A DNA stretch of 64,000 nucleotides from Dendrophyllia cribrosa (taxonomy: Eukaryota; Cnidaria; Anthozoa; Scleractinia; Dendrophylliidae): NCBI GenBank assembly GCA_024195265.1, contig JAJLRJ010000002.1:14736254-14800253 (forward strand), written 5' to 3'. This document shows, piece by piece, positions 33,605 through 47,000 of the stretch (position 1 is the first letter of the stretch; the number at the start of each line of letters is the position of its first letter). The translations under genes and the position numbers were made by a program. The notes beneath the pieces are model-generated. The model was not told where the DNA came from. It did not search any database and was given only the letters and a program-made list of their open reading frames with translations.

Positions 33605-36600
33605 GCGCTTTTGGTTATAAGCTAAGGTATTTGAAGTACGCTTTAGTGAAAAAAAAACCTTAATCCGGATACTCAATGAAAGTGTTTTTCAACCGATGCT
33701 TTCCCCTTAACCTTTGCTCTGATCGGAGGTGAGGATTAGAGTTTTAAAAAATGCCGGCCTCTATCTGTCGTCTGTCGGTTGAAAAGAGATTTGCCGGTGT
33801 ACATAAGACCGTCAAGTTGAATGAGTGGAAACTACAACCATTTTCCTGTCTCCGTGAACGGTTTAACTGTCCAAAAAAGGTGGGGGATGGATAAAGACCT
33901 CCTACATGTTTAAAATCTTTGATGATTATCCGGCTGAGGCGTCCGGCTGGATTGCGATCTCGTAAACTATTAAAGAAGAACTCTCCAACTTAAGAGAGCT
34001 GTTAAAGTTTGACGGATGTACATATCTAAATTAAAAATAATTGTCATGATTTAGATTCCATAGGCGTTCATTACTTTCATTTAAATGAATGAAATATTTT
34101 GTGAGTTAATTTAAATAGCTGATATGTTACAAGTCGTTAAACACTGAAATTAATTGTAAGAGAAAACGTTCGACGCACGATTCTCGGTTTCCTGATGCAG
34201 TCACTTTTGTTACCCTTTTCGCTCGACGGACCACGGGGGAAAAACGGAACTGCTCAAAGTACAGTGTAATTACAAACTAAACAGGGGAAAAGCATGCTAA
34301 GAAACAACGACCTTGGTCGCTCTTCAGTGAAGCTTGTTGTAAGGTTATTAATAATTATTATTAAAATTCGATCAGCTTAACATTGATCAATTGTAATTCG
34401 TCTGGGATGGACGGATTAGTGACCATTTGTGGCCGCAATGCGATTTCCGGAAATCTTTAAGTTGAGCCATACTTTCCCCAGCATAGCCGAAAAGAGTTGT
34501 AATTTCATTTATTTATATTACCAAGAAATCAATCAAAACATATCTCCGTAAGCAGCGAGACCAATTAAAATAACAGCAAAAATTTTAATAGTGATCATTT
34601 CAATTTCTGCATGGTTCACTTCATATTTCGGTTAAATATATTAATCACCACAGCATCTTGTTTGTACCATATTATAAGCTAAAAGAGCTATCAGGGAATC
34701 ATTTTCTGATCCACCTACGAACTCTCTTTAACTTTTTGCTATTATAACTAATAGATTTTTTCCCCGGCCATCTAATTAAGTTTAATAGGACCACATTTTT
34801 ATGCGAGTAATTGAAATGCAAAATCAGCCAGTTAAGCCAACTCGGAGCAAACTACCCTGGCAGCAATTACTGTCAAATAAACATCGCTAGTTTCTTAGCT
34901 TGCTAACAAAAACATAATATTTCCCGTTTTGCTTCCATCGATAATAAGGAGGGGAAGATCACACGCGGTGATTAAATATGAAAAATGAAACATTCCAAAT
35001 CGTTAAACTTTTGTAAAAATTAGAAAATAAACAAAGAAGCAGTATCACATATCAGTGGAAGCACTACAGCGGTATAAAAGCTAATTATATTCAAGCACCA
35101 GACGAGCTAGGGTTTGGCTCTCAGCTGGGAAGGAAGAGGCTGACGATATTGCGAACAGGAGATTAAAAGAGGAATCATTCCCCACATGCCCTCATGTTCA
35201 TGATGTTTATGATTTCCAGCATATTCCTTGACAGTGCAGGGTGGTCTTATACAGTCCTTAAAATGTCTAATTTTGGAAGAGTCTGTGTGTTCGTCTGTCT
35301 GCAATTCTGTTTAAGAAATATGATTAAATTGAGTATTATTTAACACTATTGCCGAAAATAATAACTTGCTTGGTTTTGCTCATTCAAGATCAACCTCCCT
35401 TGTAAACACTTGACTTGCATTTTGGCTTCAAGCTCAATTTGTTGTTCATGGTGTTAAACTATTCTTTTGCAGTCAATCTTTTTGCGCTTTTGTCTGCTAT
35501 GTAGTTGGTCATCAATAGTCTAAAATAGTTTTCAATTAAATCGTCGTATCAGATATAAGTTTCGTAAGGAATTAACACTGATGAAATTCCCCTGGTTATT
35601 TAGAAACTCAGGTAAGCATTAATTTAAGATTATAAGACTTAGACTTTGCACCGTTCTCTCTTCTGATAAAACCAGACTGTATAAATAGTCACTTGATGGG
35701 TGAAAATGACGAAGAAAAATAAAGTGTTTACCGCTAGCTTCCTTACAATTACGGAACTTTGTAAATTTGCATAACGATTTGCACATCTTGTAAAATAATT
35801 AAACAAGAATTAATTTTAGGGGAACTGGGATAGGTGCGGTGATGAGGGACTTCGCCTCCTCACCACTGCGTATTTTAGGTTTGATTCCCACACTCTGTGT
35901 CATAAGTGCAAAGTCGCATAGCGTTAGTGTGAGCGGTCGTCTTGCTTAATTTACTCCTAAGAAAGGAAGAGAAATGAAGAAGAGTACGGATTTGTCACAA
36001 TTGGGCGAAGATTAGCTCAGTAAACGGTTTGACAATAAACTTGCATATAATCAAGGGAAATCGATCTCGATAATATTTATATTGACAAGAAATCATCTTT
36101 GTTCAGGTGGCTGCGATTATATTTGGTAAATGAATATTTCGTTAACGAGTTTGTAACTACACGTTTATCAGTGGAAGGTGGACACTAAAGATCGATCGCT
36201 AAAATATAATGATCTAGCCACTTATTAAAAAGAAGAAGCGATTGCCTGGTCGTTACAATAAATTAAATAACAATAAAGTTCAAGTTCATTCTTTACTGGC
36301 GTCTTACTAGTTTTATTGGTCAGTTTACGTGCATGGCGTTATTTGTAATTTTTTAGTCAGTATGTGCATGGATAAATGGCGGAATGTGTGACCGGATTAA
36401 TTAAAAATGATTGTTTATTGAGGTACTTTGTTTATCAGAGTGGTGGTTGTGGTTTTTCAGTATCTGGCAAACCAAAATTTGCCAATTTCCAATGTTCAAA
36501 TATTATGTTTGAACTTGACTAAAGATGTTTTAATGTCTCTTCTTTCCTCTTTTTTTGGCACTGCACACCGCTCAAGAGGTGTTTAATGGCCGGTTATTAG

Positions 36601-38323
36601 GATATTCCAATTAATGCCAAGTTATAGACTTCTCTATAATTTTTGTGAAAAGGGCTTCATTTGGACTTTCGCGTGCTATTTTCTTCTCTGGCAAAAAAAG
36701 TATTTACGAAATGCGTTTTTCGAGTGTAAAAGGAAATTAGATGGTTGGTTCTCTTTCACGCCGGGTTCCATTCGAAGTGTGGTCAAGTGTGGGTCATCTG
36801 ATTCTCAGAGGAGAGTTCGCTAGACTGAACACACTGAAGAGTACAATCATTTCATTCCTTGGATTATACATACAGTATTGCTCTAATTAAAGATGCTCTC
36901 AACCTTCGAGGGAAGGACTCCAAAAACAATTCTTCGACCAAAATTAAGTTTAGTGTTTAATCTAACATTTCCAAAAAGATAAACGTTTAAATCTTGAATC
37001 GGCGCAAGTATATTTAGGAAAATGCATTTTAAAATAAAAGTTTAAAATAATAAAATAAAAAATTACAAAGGATTCATCTCAGTAAACGCCTTTTCGCCGT
37101 GCATGAATGACTGAATCATGGGACTTGGCATCACCATACGCAGTCTAGCGCCTTACTGGTAACACTAGGCCGTCTTCACGCCGATTTCGCAGACCGCCAT
37201 GCAGACCGCAAAACAAGACTATTGCAGAGGTGAAAATTACGCTGACAATAAAGTGTTTATTATGTTTGTGTAGAGGCGTGTAAAGTTTGGTTTGACCGTT
37301 TCCGTGCAAATAAACGAGCTATATAGCTACGTGATCATCGGACGTTTGCACATCTTAAAAATGAATTGTCTTGACTCGCTTAGTTTCTCGTTCGTCACAT
37401 GCACTCTTCCTTAATCGGAACCAAGCCTTCTTCCTTTATTTTAACATGTTATTTTACCTTAAAATAAGCGGAAAAAAGAGAGATTAATAACATAGGATGT
37501 TGCCTTTCTGAAGTAAAACGTACGATACTGAAAATACTACTATTTTAAAAACTCAACTCGTTAAAATGAGCTGCTGAAGCTGAAATCAATGGAGCCCTTT
37601 AAACGGAAACTTCCTCTTAAACCTTTGAGCCGGGGAGACAGAATCACAAAACACAACAGCTGAATCAGTCAAACGTTAGCTGAGTCTTGGAATCCTTAGA
37701 TTATCCCATATAACCGCCCTATAAATCTCCGCCTTATCCCAGTTTTGCCGATACTTATGTCAAAAAGTGTGCGACCCGTAAGCTATTTTGATTCTGGAAT
37801 ATTCACTGTCAGCCAAAACACTTAATAATAATTAAATTTGAAAGACGCAGATGATGAGTGGACTCTGATATGACAAGGTTTACAGTGTTGCCATATAAAA
37901 GACAAGGTAACACGACTGGAAGTTTGGAAGGACGAGTAGCTAGAAAAATGTCAGGCTGTCGAAAGCAACCAATAACGATTATCCTCAGTTTGGTGGAAAA
38001 GCTGTTCAGAAGGCCATCGTCATCTTAAAAATTCGTAATTTAATCAGACTACAAACTTGAGTTTTCAATAGAAAATATCGCCTCAAACTTTCCTAACATC
38101 GGAAATTTTAACAGGTTTGGTTTTCGGGGAGGGATAAAATTGTCGTTTTGGATGCAAAAAAATAAGGCCAGCAGCTAGGATTTTCGGAAACGAGAAAGCA
38201 GCTAGAAATTCGTGGGATAAATGTTCTGCCGCTGAAATATTCAGCTGAGAGAACCGAAAAGGTAAAACCACATTTAGCTTTCAACATTCCTCGTTAGGTG
38301 CCTCTGGCTGTGGACACGACAGA
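33605..38323. other. long stretch without a supported gene
   Basis: AT-rich. The only coding-looking segment is 35107-35304 minus (separate entry). I see no RNA gene, and no repeat clear enough to name. Confidence 0.4.
35107..35318 (-). other. candidate terminal exon of an unidentified gene
   Basis: An acceptor TTTCTTAAACAG is followed by a 65-codon open frame that ends in TAG at 35107. It contains DCIRPPCTVKEYAGNHKHH and MWGMIPLLISCSQYRQPLP. I find no partner exon upstream on the minus strand and recognise no family. It could be noise. Confidence 0.2.
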
Positions 38324-38730
38324 CACTGGACAAAAAAATGAATTTACTCAAGTTTGCACATTGAGCAAATATGTAGCAAATTTGGGCCTCTAAATTTGAA
38401 CCAAATTTACACTGGGAGTGTGAAGTGAATGTAAACATACATCTTTGCTCACGTGCAAATTGTGTGCAAATGTGGTGTAAACATATACATCTGCGCAAAA
38501 TTTACAATATCTTTGCTACCCCAAGCAAATCTCATATTTGCTCATCTTTGCCATGCCAAGCAAACGTAAAGAAAATGTGGAATTTACCAGCTTTGCTTTC
38601 TTTGCAAATAAAGTCCAAACATCAAGTTTGATTTGCTGCAAATATGGGCAAAGTTGTGCAAAATGTACGTGGTCTTTACTATATTTACTACTGTCTTGTC
38701 ACCCATGTAAATCCATTTTTTCGTGCAGTG
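38324..38730. mobile_element. TIR element with interior built of GCAAA/TTTGC words
   Basis: CACTGGACAAAAAAATGAAT at 38324 and the inverse ATCCATTTTTTCGTGCAGTG ending at 38730 are matching arms of about 24 bp. GCAAA or TTTGC occurs at least 17 times in the 400-bp interior. Confidence 0.7.
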
Positions 38731-41700
38731 AGAGCGACGAAGAAGCCGGAGTGTTCTCAATAACAACTCAGTCCGGTTTCGAATAACTGTCTCCAGGATC
38801 ACACAAACTGGTCTGTTGTGTGTAGTACTATTAGGGAGAAAAAGCCAATTTTTTACTCAATGGTGAATGAAGTTCGATTCTGGGAGAAATTGGGGAAGTG
38901 TTTTCAAAAAAGCTTGCTAAAATTTTGCGCAAGGCTTCCGGCTTCAATTACAATAAAGCGAGGGGCAGTACAGTCTCTATTCCGCCTCTCTAGTATCTGT
39001 GACCTCGGTGAAGCTTTGTGCGCCAACAGGTGTCTGAAAGGGATCAATCTCTAGAAGAGTTCAAGGAACTGATCGGGAGCAGAAGAATGACGGAGCTATC
39101 GCTAATGCTTGTTTATTTCCAATAATCTGACAAAGATATGATGTGTTACATTTACTTTACTTTTACATAGGCTGTATATAGGATGTTTACACGGAGTCTC
39201 TCGTTAAGCTAACATAATTAGAGTCAGTGATAGTAAAAGCAATTGGCATCAGAAAGTGATATTAACAGGTACGTTTACAATAATCGGATCATATAATAAC
39301 AGATATTTTGGCTGAATTATTATGACTCCAAAGTAAGACTTTTCAACTGACCGAAACACTTTCATACAGTGGGACTTTTCGAAAATATGTGTAATCACTG
39401 AGATAGGGGCCTCTTTTATTTTTATGCCTTCTCTCCTTGCGGCAGAACCGAATCCCTTATATATATTAGTGCTGCACTGCCTGAGCTCTGTTTACTGGGC
39501 AATAATAAACAATACCAAAATTGGACTAATATGGCTATGGACAAAAGGTCCATAGCCGCTTTTATTGAAGTATTAAATCCATGAATAAATTCTGATACCA
39601 TAGATTTGCCCAGTAAAGGTGCGGGCTAAGAAAAACGCCAATAGCAAATGCGCTGAAGGCGCATATGCTGCCTTCTTGGTCATGTGACCCACGCACAACC
39701 TGGGAGGGGGGTTCGCATAATTCTCCTTCCCAAGACCCAGTACTACTCGTCTATAATGACACAAAGCATGAGAGAGAAGACATAAAAATCCTATTTGCCG
39801 GCGAATATTTTATTTCTTTTGAAAAATATAATTTTATAGATGCTGGACGACGTTTGATCCTATAATCAATATTAGACATATTGTTTTTTGAAATTCTAAA
39901 AATCAATTGTCTTGTTTCTCGTTGTATATGTTTAGATTAATCGCCTGGCCGCACTGTGCATAATGTGATCAATTCCTGTACATAAATCATTTAAACAAGA
40001 TGGAAGTGTTTTACTGTTTTAAAAGATTGAAACTGAAGTAGCCTGCGCTCAGACGCCTCCTATTTCCGACGTCTGCGCGCAGGCTAAGCTGAAGGATCTT
40101 TTTGGATCATTTATTTGATTCATGAATGTTTAAAATATTCAATTTCTTAAAATAAAAGAGGAATTGATTTTTTTGGGTACTTTTTTTCATTTGTTACTTA
40201 GAATCAAATACAATTGTTGCTTAGTTACAAACAAACTACCGTCGAAAAAGCCGCTCTCGGCGCACGGCCTGGTATTAAAGCGACCCGGCCTTGGAGATCT
40301 TGAAAACGTGGTCGTTACTAGAGCTTTCAACTGGGGTTACACAGGTTTACTGGGCGTTTCAGTTTTGGGAGGGTGGTTGCTGAGGGAGCTAGTCGCTTTA
40401 ATGCGAGGATGGTTGTAAGAAGAGGTCCAAATGTATTATACCATATTTTTGATTACATGCACACTGTAAAGAAAAGTTACTGTTCTAATCAGTTGTAATC
40501 TTTTTAGTGACATAATTATAATATGACTTTTCCAAGTTAAACTGGTGCTGCTTTTTTCACGGCTAGTCGAATTCATAAATTTAGAGATGAGAGACGGAGT
40601 ATAAGGGACAAACCATTTAATAGAAATTGATAGTCTTCTGAGGGGTGGGGAGTTGGGTGATCTTGTCTATGCTCAATTTTTTTGCCTTTAGACGTGTCGC
40701 TGCAGGAATTATTTTGCTTATAAACCTCAAGTCGGACTTTCACAGTGCATAATTTTTTTTTTCAAAAGAGTTCAGTGGCTTCAGGTTATTTTATAAAAAA
40801 AAAACATCACTTAACCCCTCCCCTCCTCTCAAAGATCTTATAGTTCGCTCCTAATGTGATCACGATTTCAAGACTTTGCGCGAGATATCCCGCTAAGAAT
40901 GTTAATAATGTTTTATTAATTCCATAAATCGCGACTGCACTTACTTAGGACAACTAGATGATATCATACGAATTACATCTTAAGTGTGCCAACAAGAATT
41001 ACCAGATTGTACATTTCAAATATTGCCTTAATAAATAATGATATCTCAAGAATTTTAAGTTCCCTTTATTCTTATTCCGGACTCCCTCTAAAACCTGTCC
41101 TTTCACCTTATACCCCTTGCGTGGTCGTTGCTATATGGTTTCTGTAATTCCCTCTAACAACATCCGGCTGAAGTTGTCGCAGGCCGATTTTTCTGATGGG
41201 TTGTACTCACAAAATAGAAGCTGTATCCAAGTATGTCGCTTGGCGCTCTAGATCTGAAAGTGCGATATATAATCCCCGTTTATTTTAACAATCGTAGCTA
41301 TTCATCCTATTTAATAAGATGAATTGCTAGTTATCTTTGATTCTTCGAATTCTCTAGCGCTGCTCAACCGAGACTAGGAATCGCCAAATTCTTCCATTTG
41401 CCAGATATGACCTGAGGCTGTAACTCAATAGATTGACTTCATTAGATGCAATCGAAAACGTTTCGCTTAAGTCGCTGGCCTTTAGATTAGAATCTTAAGA
41501 GCCGCCAGTTTCGAGACAAATCTGTTCCGTTTTTTCTCTTAGTTTTTTACTTGAGGCCGCTTCTGCACTGCATATTGCCAAGTCACGAAAAGCCATGTAT
41601 TGGAAAATCTACTTACGTCGACAAGCCAAAAATACGTTTAACCGATCAGTTTACGAGACTTTGTAGTCTTTGCTGACCTCTATGGACTGTGAGCACTGAA

Positions 41701-43604
41701 AAAAGAACTTTTTTATCTTATTTTTATACTCTCTCTTGCCGATTATTCCCAAGTCGCGGAGAACATCACGACTTAGTTTATGGCTTAGCTTGGCTTATTA
41801 TTAATTTTTCATGGCAGTTTTTCTTCCTAGTTAGTAATTTATTCAGTTCAGGTTTTTCTTATCATGAAAAAACCCTTTTCTTTTATTTTAAAAATGCATG
41901 CATGAAAGTATAAAGTTCATCGCTTGGAATCTGTCTTAATATTTTCAAATGTTAACCGTTGTTTTTTATCGTAATGATTTATTCTCACCTTTTCGGCGCC
42001 TTTAGTGTTACTTAAACTACTGGTTCTTAGGCGGTTTCCCTTGAAAGAAAATTATACACGACAAATTAAATTTCATGAGCTTGTTAATTGGATATCAGCC
42101 TAAATAAGTCTTGAAGGACATTAACTGATTTCTTATCGCCATCTCAGTACCATAACCTGAAGTTGACAATAAATTAATATACGCATTTCCGTAGTCTTCC
42201 CTGTATCCTACCCAAAACTAGAAGTTTCTCTAACTTTCTTTCTGCTAAATTTCAAGACCATCTCTCATAATTTAGGCTACTTACATCAGTTCGTAGCCTT
42301 GTTACAATCTGACTTTGTCATACTAATGCATGCGGTTTATGTACAAATATAATTTATAATATATAGCATATCTATTATTTATATACTTGTATAGCGCTGC
42401 AAGAAGACGTCAATAAACTATAAACTATCACCATCACCATACCGCCGACACAAACAACAAAAAGATTCGTCAAAACTTATTTTTCGAATTTCGACACATT
42501 CGTAATTCTAACATTCTAAAAACCGTAAACTGGCCCAAGTTGTTCAAAGATCCGATCCAGTTTTCTCCAGCAGACAAAAGGTAAGTTCCTAAGCAATAGG
42601 TAAAATGTGTCAGTTGTCGTATATCCCGCTTAATTAATAGAGATTAATATCAATCCACCAAAATATCCGCTGTTTGAACAACCGTGGCTTGCCACGCGCG
42701 AGGTAAAAACCCACACCCGGTGCAATGTGACATAATTCGGTTCTCTATGATCAAATTAAGTTGCGGAAACCGATGGAGTTTTCGGTGAAAAATCGTTCCT
42801 GAAACCCCGACAATCCCTTTAGCTCTAGAATGGCTGCGGTGTCTGGGATTCTATAATAAATTTAGCCAGGAGCCCAAATTGACGAGACAGCCACGGAGTC
42901 CGAAGAGGGGCTGTGAATGACGTTTATTTAATAAAAATGGGTTACGTTCAGCTGATAGCTTGGAAAAGGATTAAACTTCAAGATGTCAGCTGAAGAAAAT
43001 ATATTTTTTGAAAGCTGGCTGAATATGAAACATTTTATACATCTTTGTATCCATTCCGGCTCTGTTTTCTGATTGACTAAGAACCACTGGTTATCAAAAT
43101 CAACGCACGCGACAGCGTTCCACAACGGTACGGCTAGGCTAGCAACTCAAACAAGCCAGACGAAAGTCTTTTAAGACGTTTAAAAAACTGTCAGAATACA
43201 AGTAGGCCAAACTGAAAATATCCAATGGTTACCAGTTAATTTATATTTTTTGTGGAAAGATACCTAGTACCTATAACGCATGGTCGTCATTACTACATTG
43301 CGTGATACCAGCCGTGTGTTTGTCCAGTTTTTTTTTATTCTGAATTGACATTTTTTCATAGGCACGAAACACATGTGACTGTGCTTTATTCCGTGGAGTC
43401 TGTCATTCTTTAGGTAGACTAATTATTTTATTTTAGCGTAGCCAAATTTTCTTTAGCTGTATATTGTGTAAAAAATGGCGCGAGGAATTGTGGTTTAAAG
43501 GCCTTTTCTGGATTAGAGTTTTAATATTTCGATGATTTTTTTCTCGAAACTTTGAACAGTTATATATAAATGAGTTGAATCATAAAACAGCCGTCTTAGA
43601 GTAC
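38731..43604. other. long stretch without a supported gene
   Basis: Contains a probable small TIR pair TTTACTGGGCAA / TTGCCCAGTAAA (39490-39618) with a hairpin GGCTATGGAC/GTCCATAGCC (39531-39555) inside it. There is also a foldback at 40038-40086 and GGTCGTTACT-like words at about 40308. The rest is AT-rich without features I can support. Confidence 0.4.
40038..40086. repeat. short foldback
   Basis: TAGCCTGCGCTCAGACG and the inverse CGTCTGCGCGCAGGCTA are separated by about 14 bp. Confidence 0.75.
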
Positions 43605-43818
43605 GTTCGATTGACCGTATTCCGGAATAAGAATACACAGCGGTCACAAAAAACCGCTCATACATCAGGATTCTGGAGGACTAAATTTTCCCTATATTTA
43701 TCGTATTATAAGCATGTTTTGGCACATTTATACTGCAAATGTGCCCGAACAAACATAAGTACAATTTTCATAGACTATTCCGTTTATTCTTATTCCGGAA
43801 TACGGTCGACAATCGAAC
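43605..43818. mobile_element. foldback/TIR element 5' of SCNM1
   Basis: GTTCGATTGACCGTATTCCG at 43605 and its inverse CGGAATACGGTCGACAATCG ending at 43818 give arms of about 33 bp. It ends about 215 bp before the SCNM1 start codon, so it lies in or next to the promoter. Confidence 0.75.
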
Positions 43819-44033
43819 GCTCCGGCGCGCGCCCTTTGTATCAGGCGATATCACGCGCGCTTTCGCGAATTTCGCACGCGCAGGGTACACTTTGTGTCAT
43901 CTTACATAAAATAGGTACTCCCACGTACACAACAACTGCTGACGGAATTGCGGCCGCAGTGAACAACATGGTGGACTCGGTGGACAGTCGGTGGGCAGTA
44001 TTTGGAACAGTTTGTACATTGTAGTGGACAAAT

Positions 44034-47000
44034 ATGTCTTTCAAACGAGTCGGCGATAATCCAACTGCGCTGAGAATTCAGAAGGTTTGTGTATTTTCTA
44101 CAAATTTTCTTTCTCTTTGCCACCAATCGGTTGTGATTGTGTTGTACGTAAGCTTAATCTTAACTCAATTCAGTCATTTTGTAGCTGTATCGTTCTCATA
44201 CACACAACGTAACTGTACATATGTCAAACCAATTTTCTTTTTATTTTACTTTTCGTAGAAACAGCGAGTTTCTGAGCTTTTGTTAGAAGACATTCCTGAT
44301 GATGAAGCCAAACTTTTAAAGAATGGAAGGTAAAAAAATTTTCTTCAGTCAATTTTATTCAGTGTATGACTAAGCTTATACCGTCAAACCTGTGTATAAC
44401 GGCCCTGTATAGAGGGGGACATTGGGGATTTGCGGTGTTGCGGTGTTGCTCATTTTTTTATGCGGTGTTGCGGTGAATAAAATCCCAGCTTGCGGTGTTG
44501 CGGTGATCACAAACCCTACGGTGTGCGATGTTTGCGCTTTAAAGTCTGCGGTGTTCGGTGGAACGAAATTATCTGCGGTGTTTCCGTTTCCTGCTTAACC
44601 CTTGTCAGCTCTAAATTTAGCCTCTATATCTATTCTGTACTTATTTATGAAAAGCACGTACATGTACCATTATGTTTAATTTGTAACAAAAAGCAGTCCA
44701 ATACTGTCTAGGTAATCTTCAATACGCTGCCGGTCGCCAATCCTAAGCCTTTTTCATTTTTAAGTAACTTGACAAAAATATATATTGCGGTGACGGTGTT
44801 TCGTCGCCTTTTCTTGTGGTGATGTGGTGTTCGGCAATTTTTTTTGCGGTGTTGCGGTGTTCAGAGCCCCCCAATGTCCCCCTCTGTATATAGCGGTCAC
44901 CCTGTATATAACGGTCACCGAACAACTTCCCGAAAATCGTGCCTTATATTTACTGTAAAGTTTGCCTGTATATAGCGGTCACCTGTATATAACGGACGCG
45001 GTCACCCTTTAGACTTCCCGAATCCACAATTTAATTATTGTTCACCTGTATATAACGGTCACCAAATTGGATTACGATCAAATCATTAGCGAATCATGAC
45101 AAGCTTTATTCAACAGCTCATTAAATTGTAGCTATCAAGGCAGGGGTCACACACAAATACAATTATTATACTAAATACAACTACAAACACATGTCAAATA
45201 CATGTCATCGCCTGCGTCCGACACATGGTTGCGATGATAGCAACAAAAGTGCCGATGTCTTGCTCTCGAGAGCGGGTCATATCGCTTTAAAACAATACGG
45301 TTAGTTTCTGTCTTCAAACTAACACCCGTATTTTCCGTACCAGACTGTATCTTCACTTTCGAATTATTCGTAGTTCCCTGATTATTACACTGTACTTGTC
45401 AAGTTGACAGCTGTTGTTTTATAGACCATAGTGCTCTGCGTCAAATTCCTCTTCTATCAGACATTTTATTTTTATTTTCTTATACGGACATTTTAGAGGC
45501 CTTTTACTTGTATTATGAACGTTGCTGTTAATTGTTATTGCCAATAAAATGTAAAATAAGTGATTATTTCCACATAAAAACATTATTCATTAACTTCCAG
45601 TTCAGTTTAAAGGAAACCTGTATATTGCGGTCACCCTGTATATAACGGTCACCTGGCCATTTCCCAAGGGTGACTGCTATATACAGATTTGACTGTATGT
45701 AGTTTAGTTAAACTTAACTGTGAACAGAAAAAAGTACATTTTGGCAAACAGGGTAGCTTCTAAGCTATATTTCGGCTTTATATAACATAACCTATGTATT
45801 TGCTAAATAAATCAATGTCATTGTGTCACCCAATAAGATGCACAAGAAAATGAAGATTCCTACCACTTAACAGCTTAGCTATGTCAAAATGTTATGCTTA
45901 TGACGCAGTCAATTCCAAGGAAATAGGGGTCAGGTACACTGTAAATGGTATATTTGAGACTTTGCAAGTCAATGAGACCAGCATTTTTCTGCACAAGCCC
46001 AAGACGTTTTAACTTTCAAAAATACAGTACGAGACCAAGACTGAGACTCCAGTCTTGATCTGGAGAAAACAGACTCCAAAAACAAGACTGTTAAGACTAA
46101 CACTTTGTGAGACCAATATTTTTTGAAAGGTAATTCACTGCCCCTTCACTTATTTGTCTATTTTGAGATATGTTGGTGTAGGGATAGCACGTTGGACATC
46201 AGATCTGAAGGTTGATGGTTCAAGGCATTGCCTTGGCCAAAACTTAACTCTATGTTCTCTCTCTCCACCCAGTGTATAAATGGGTAGTGGCGACAAAATG
46301 CTGGGGGTAACCCTGCATTCCATTCAGAGGGGGAGTAGTTATATTACTATGTGTAGTTTTGTCATGCTACAGAAACCAGGTTAAGCTCCAGTCATGTGGG
46401 TCACCTGTGGCTCGTGTGGGCCACCTGTGGCTTGTGTGGGCCACCTGTGACTTGTGTGGGCTACCTGTGGCTCGTGTGCAACTTTACCTTTTGTACCTCA
46501 CTAACATTGGACATAGTTAATAGAACAAACTGGTTATGAAGCTCAACAAATTTCAAAAAGATTGTACAAAGCTGCTTTGTTTTATGTTGAACGAACCGTG
46601 ACCCTGCACATTGTTTTGTTTAACGTGTGAGCCCAAATGTTTCTACTGGTCAGTTGCTCATATGCATTTCAATACCTTTTGTGTTTTGTGCAGGGTCAAG
46701 GCAAACGAACAAAAGAAATGGAGAACAAAAGCATATACAAAAGACTGACTGAGTTTCATAACCAGTTTATTCTATTAACTATGCATTGGACTAGAGCAAT
46801 AAAAGACCAGCTCATTAGAATTGTGAATGTCACTGTGACCAGTGGAAATCCATCAATTCCACTTTTAGCCTTTACCTGGCTGAGTAAGCTGACAAAGATG
46901 CATGGTTCTACTACTCTTGTTATTGTCACATTCTCTACCATTCCTGTCTGGTTCTCTTATTTTGTGCTGTCCGGCTAGAATGTCAAGCTGGAGTCACTCT

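Noticed and set aside
42468..42586. Possible exon reading VNWPKLFKDPIQFSPADKR before a GTAAGT donor
   Set aside because: No convincing acceptor and no partner exon; too short to support.
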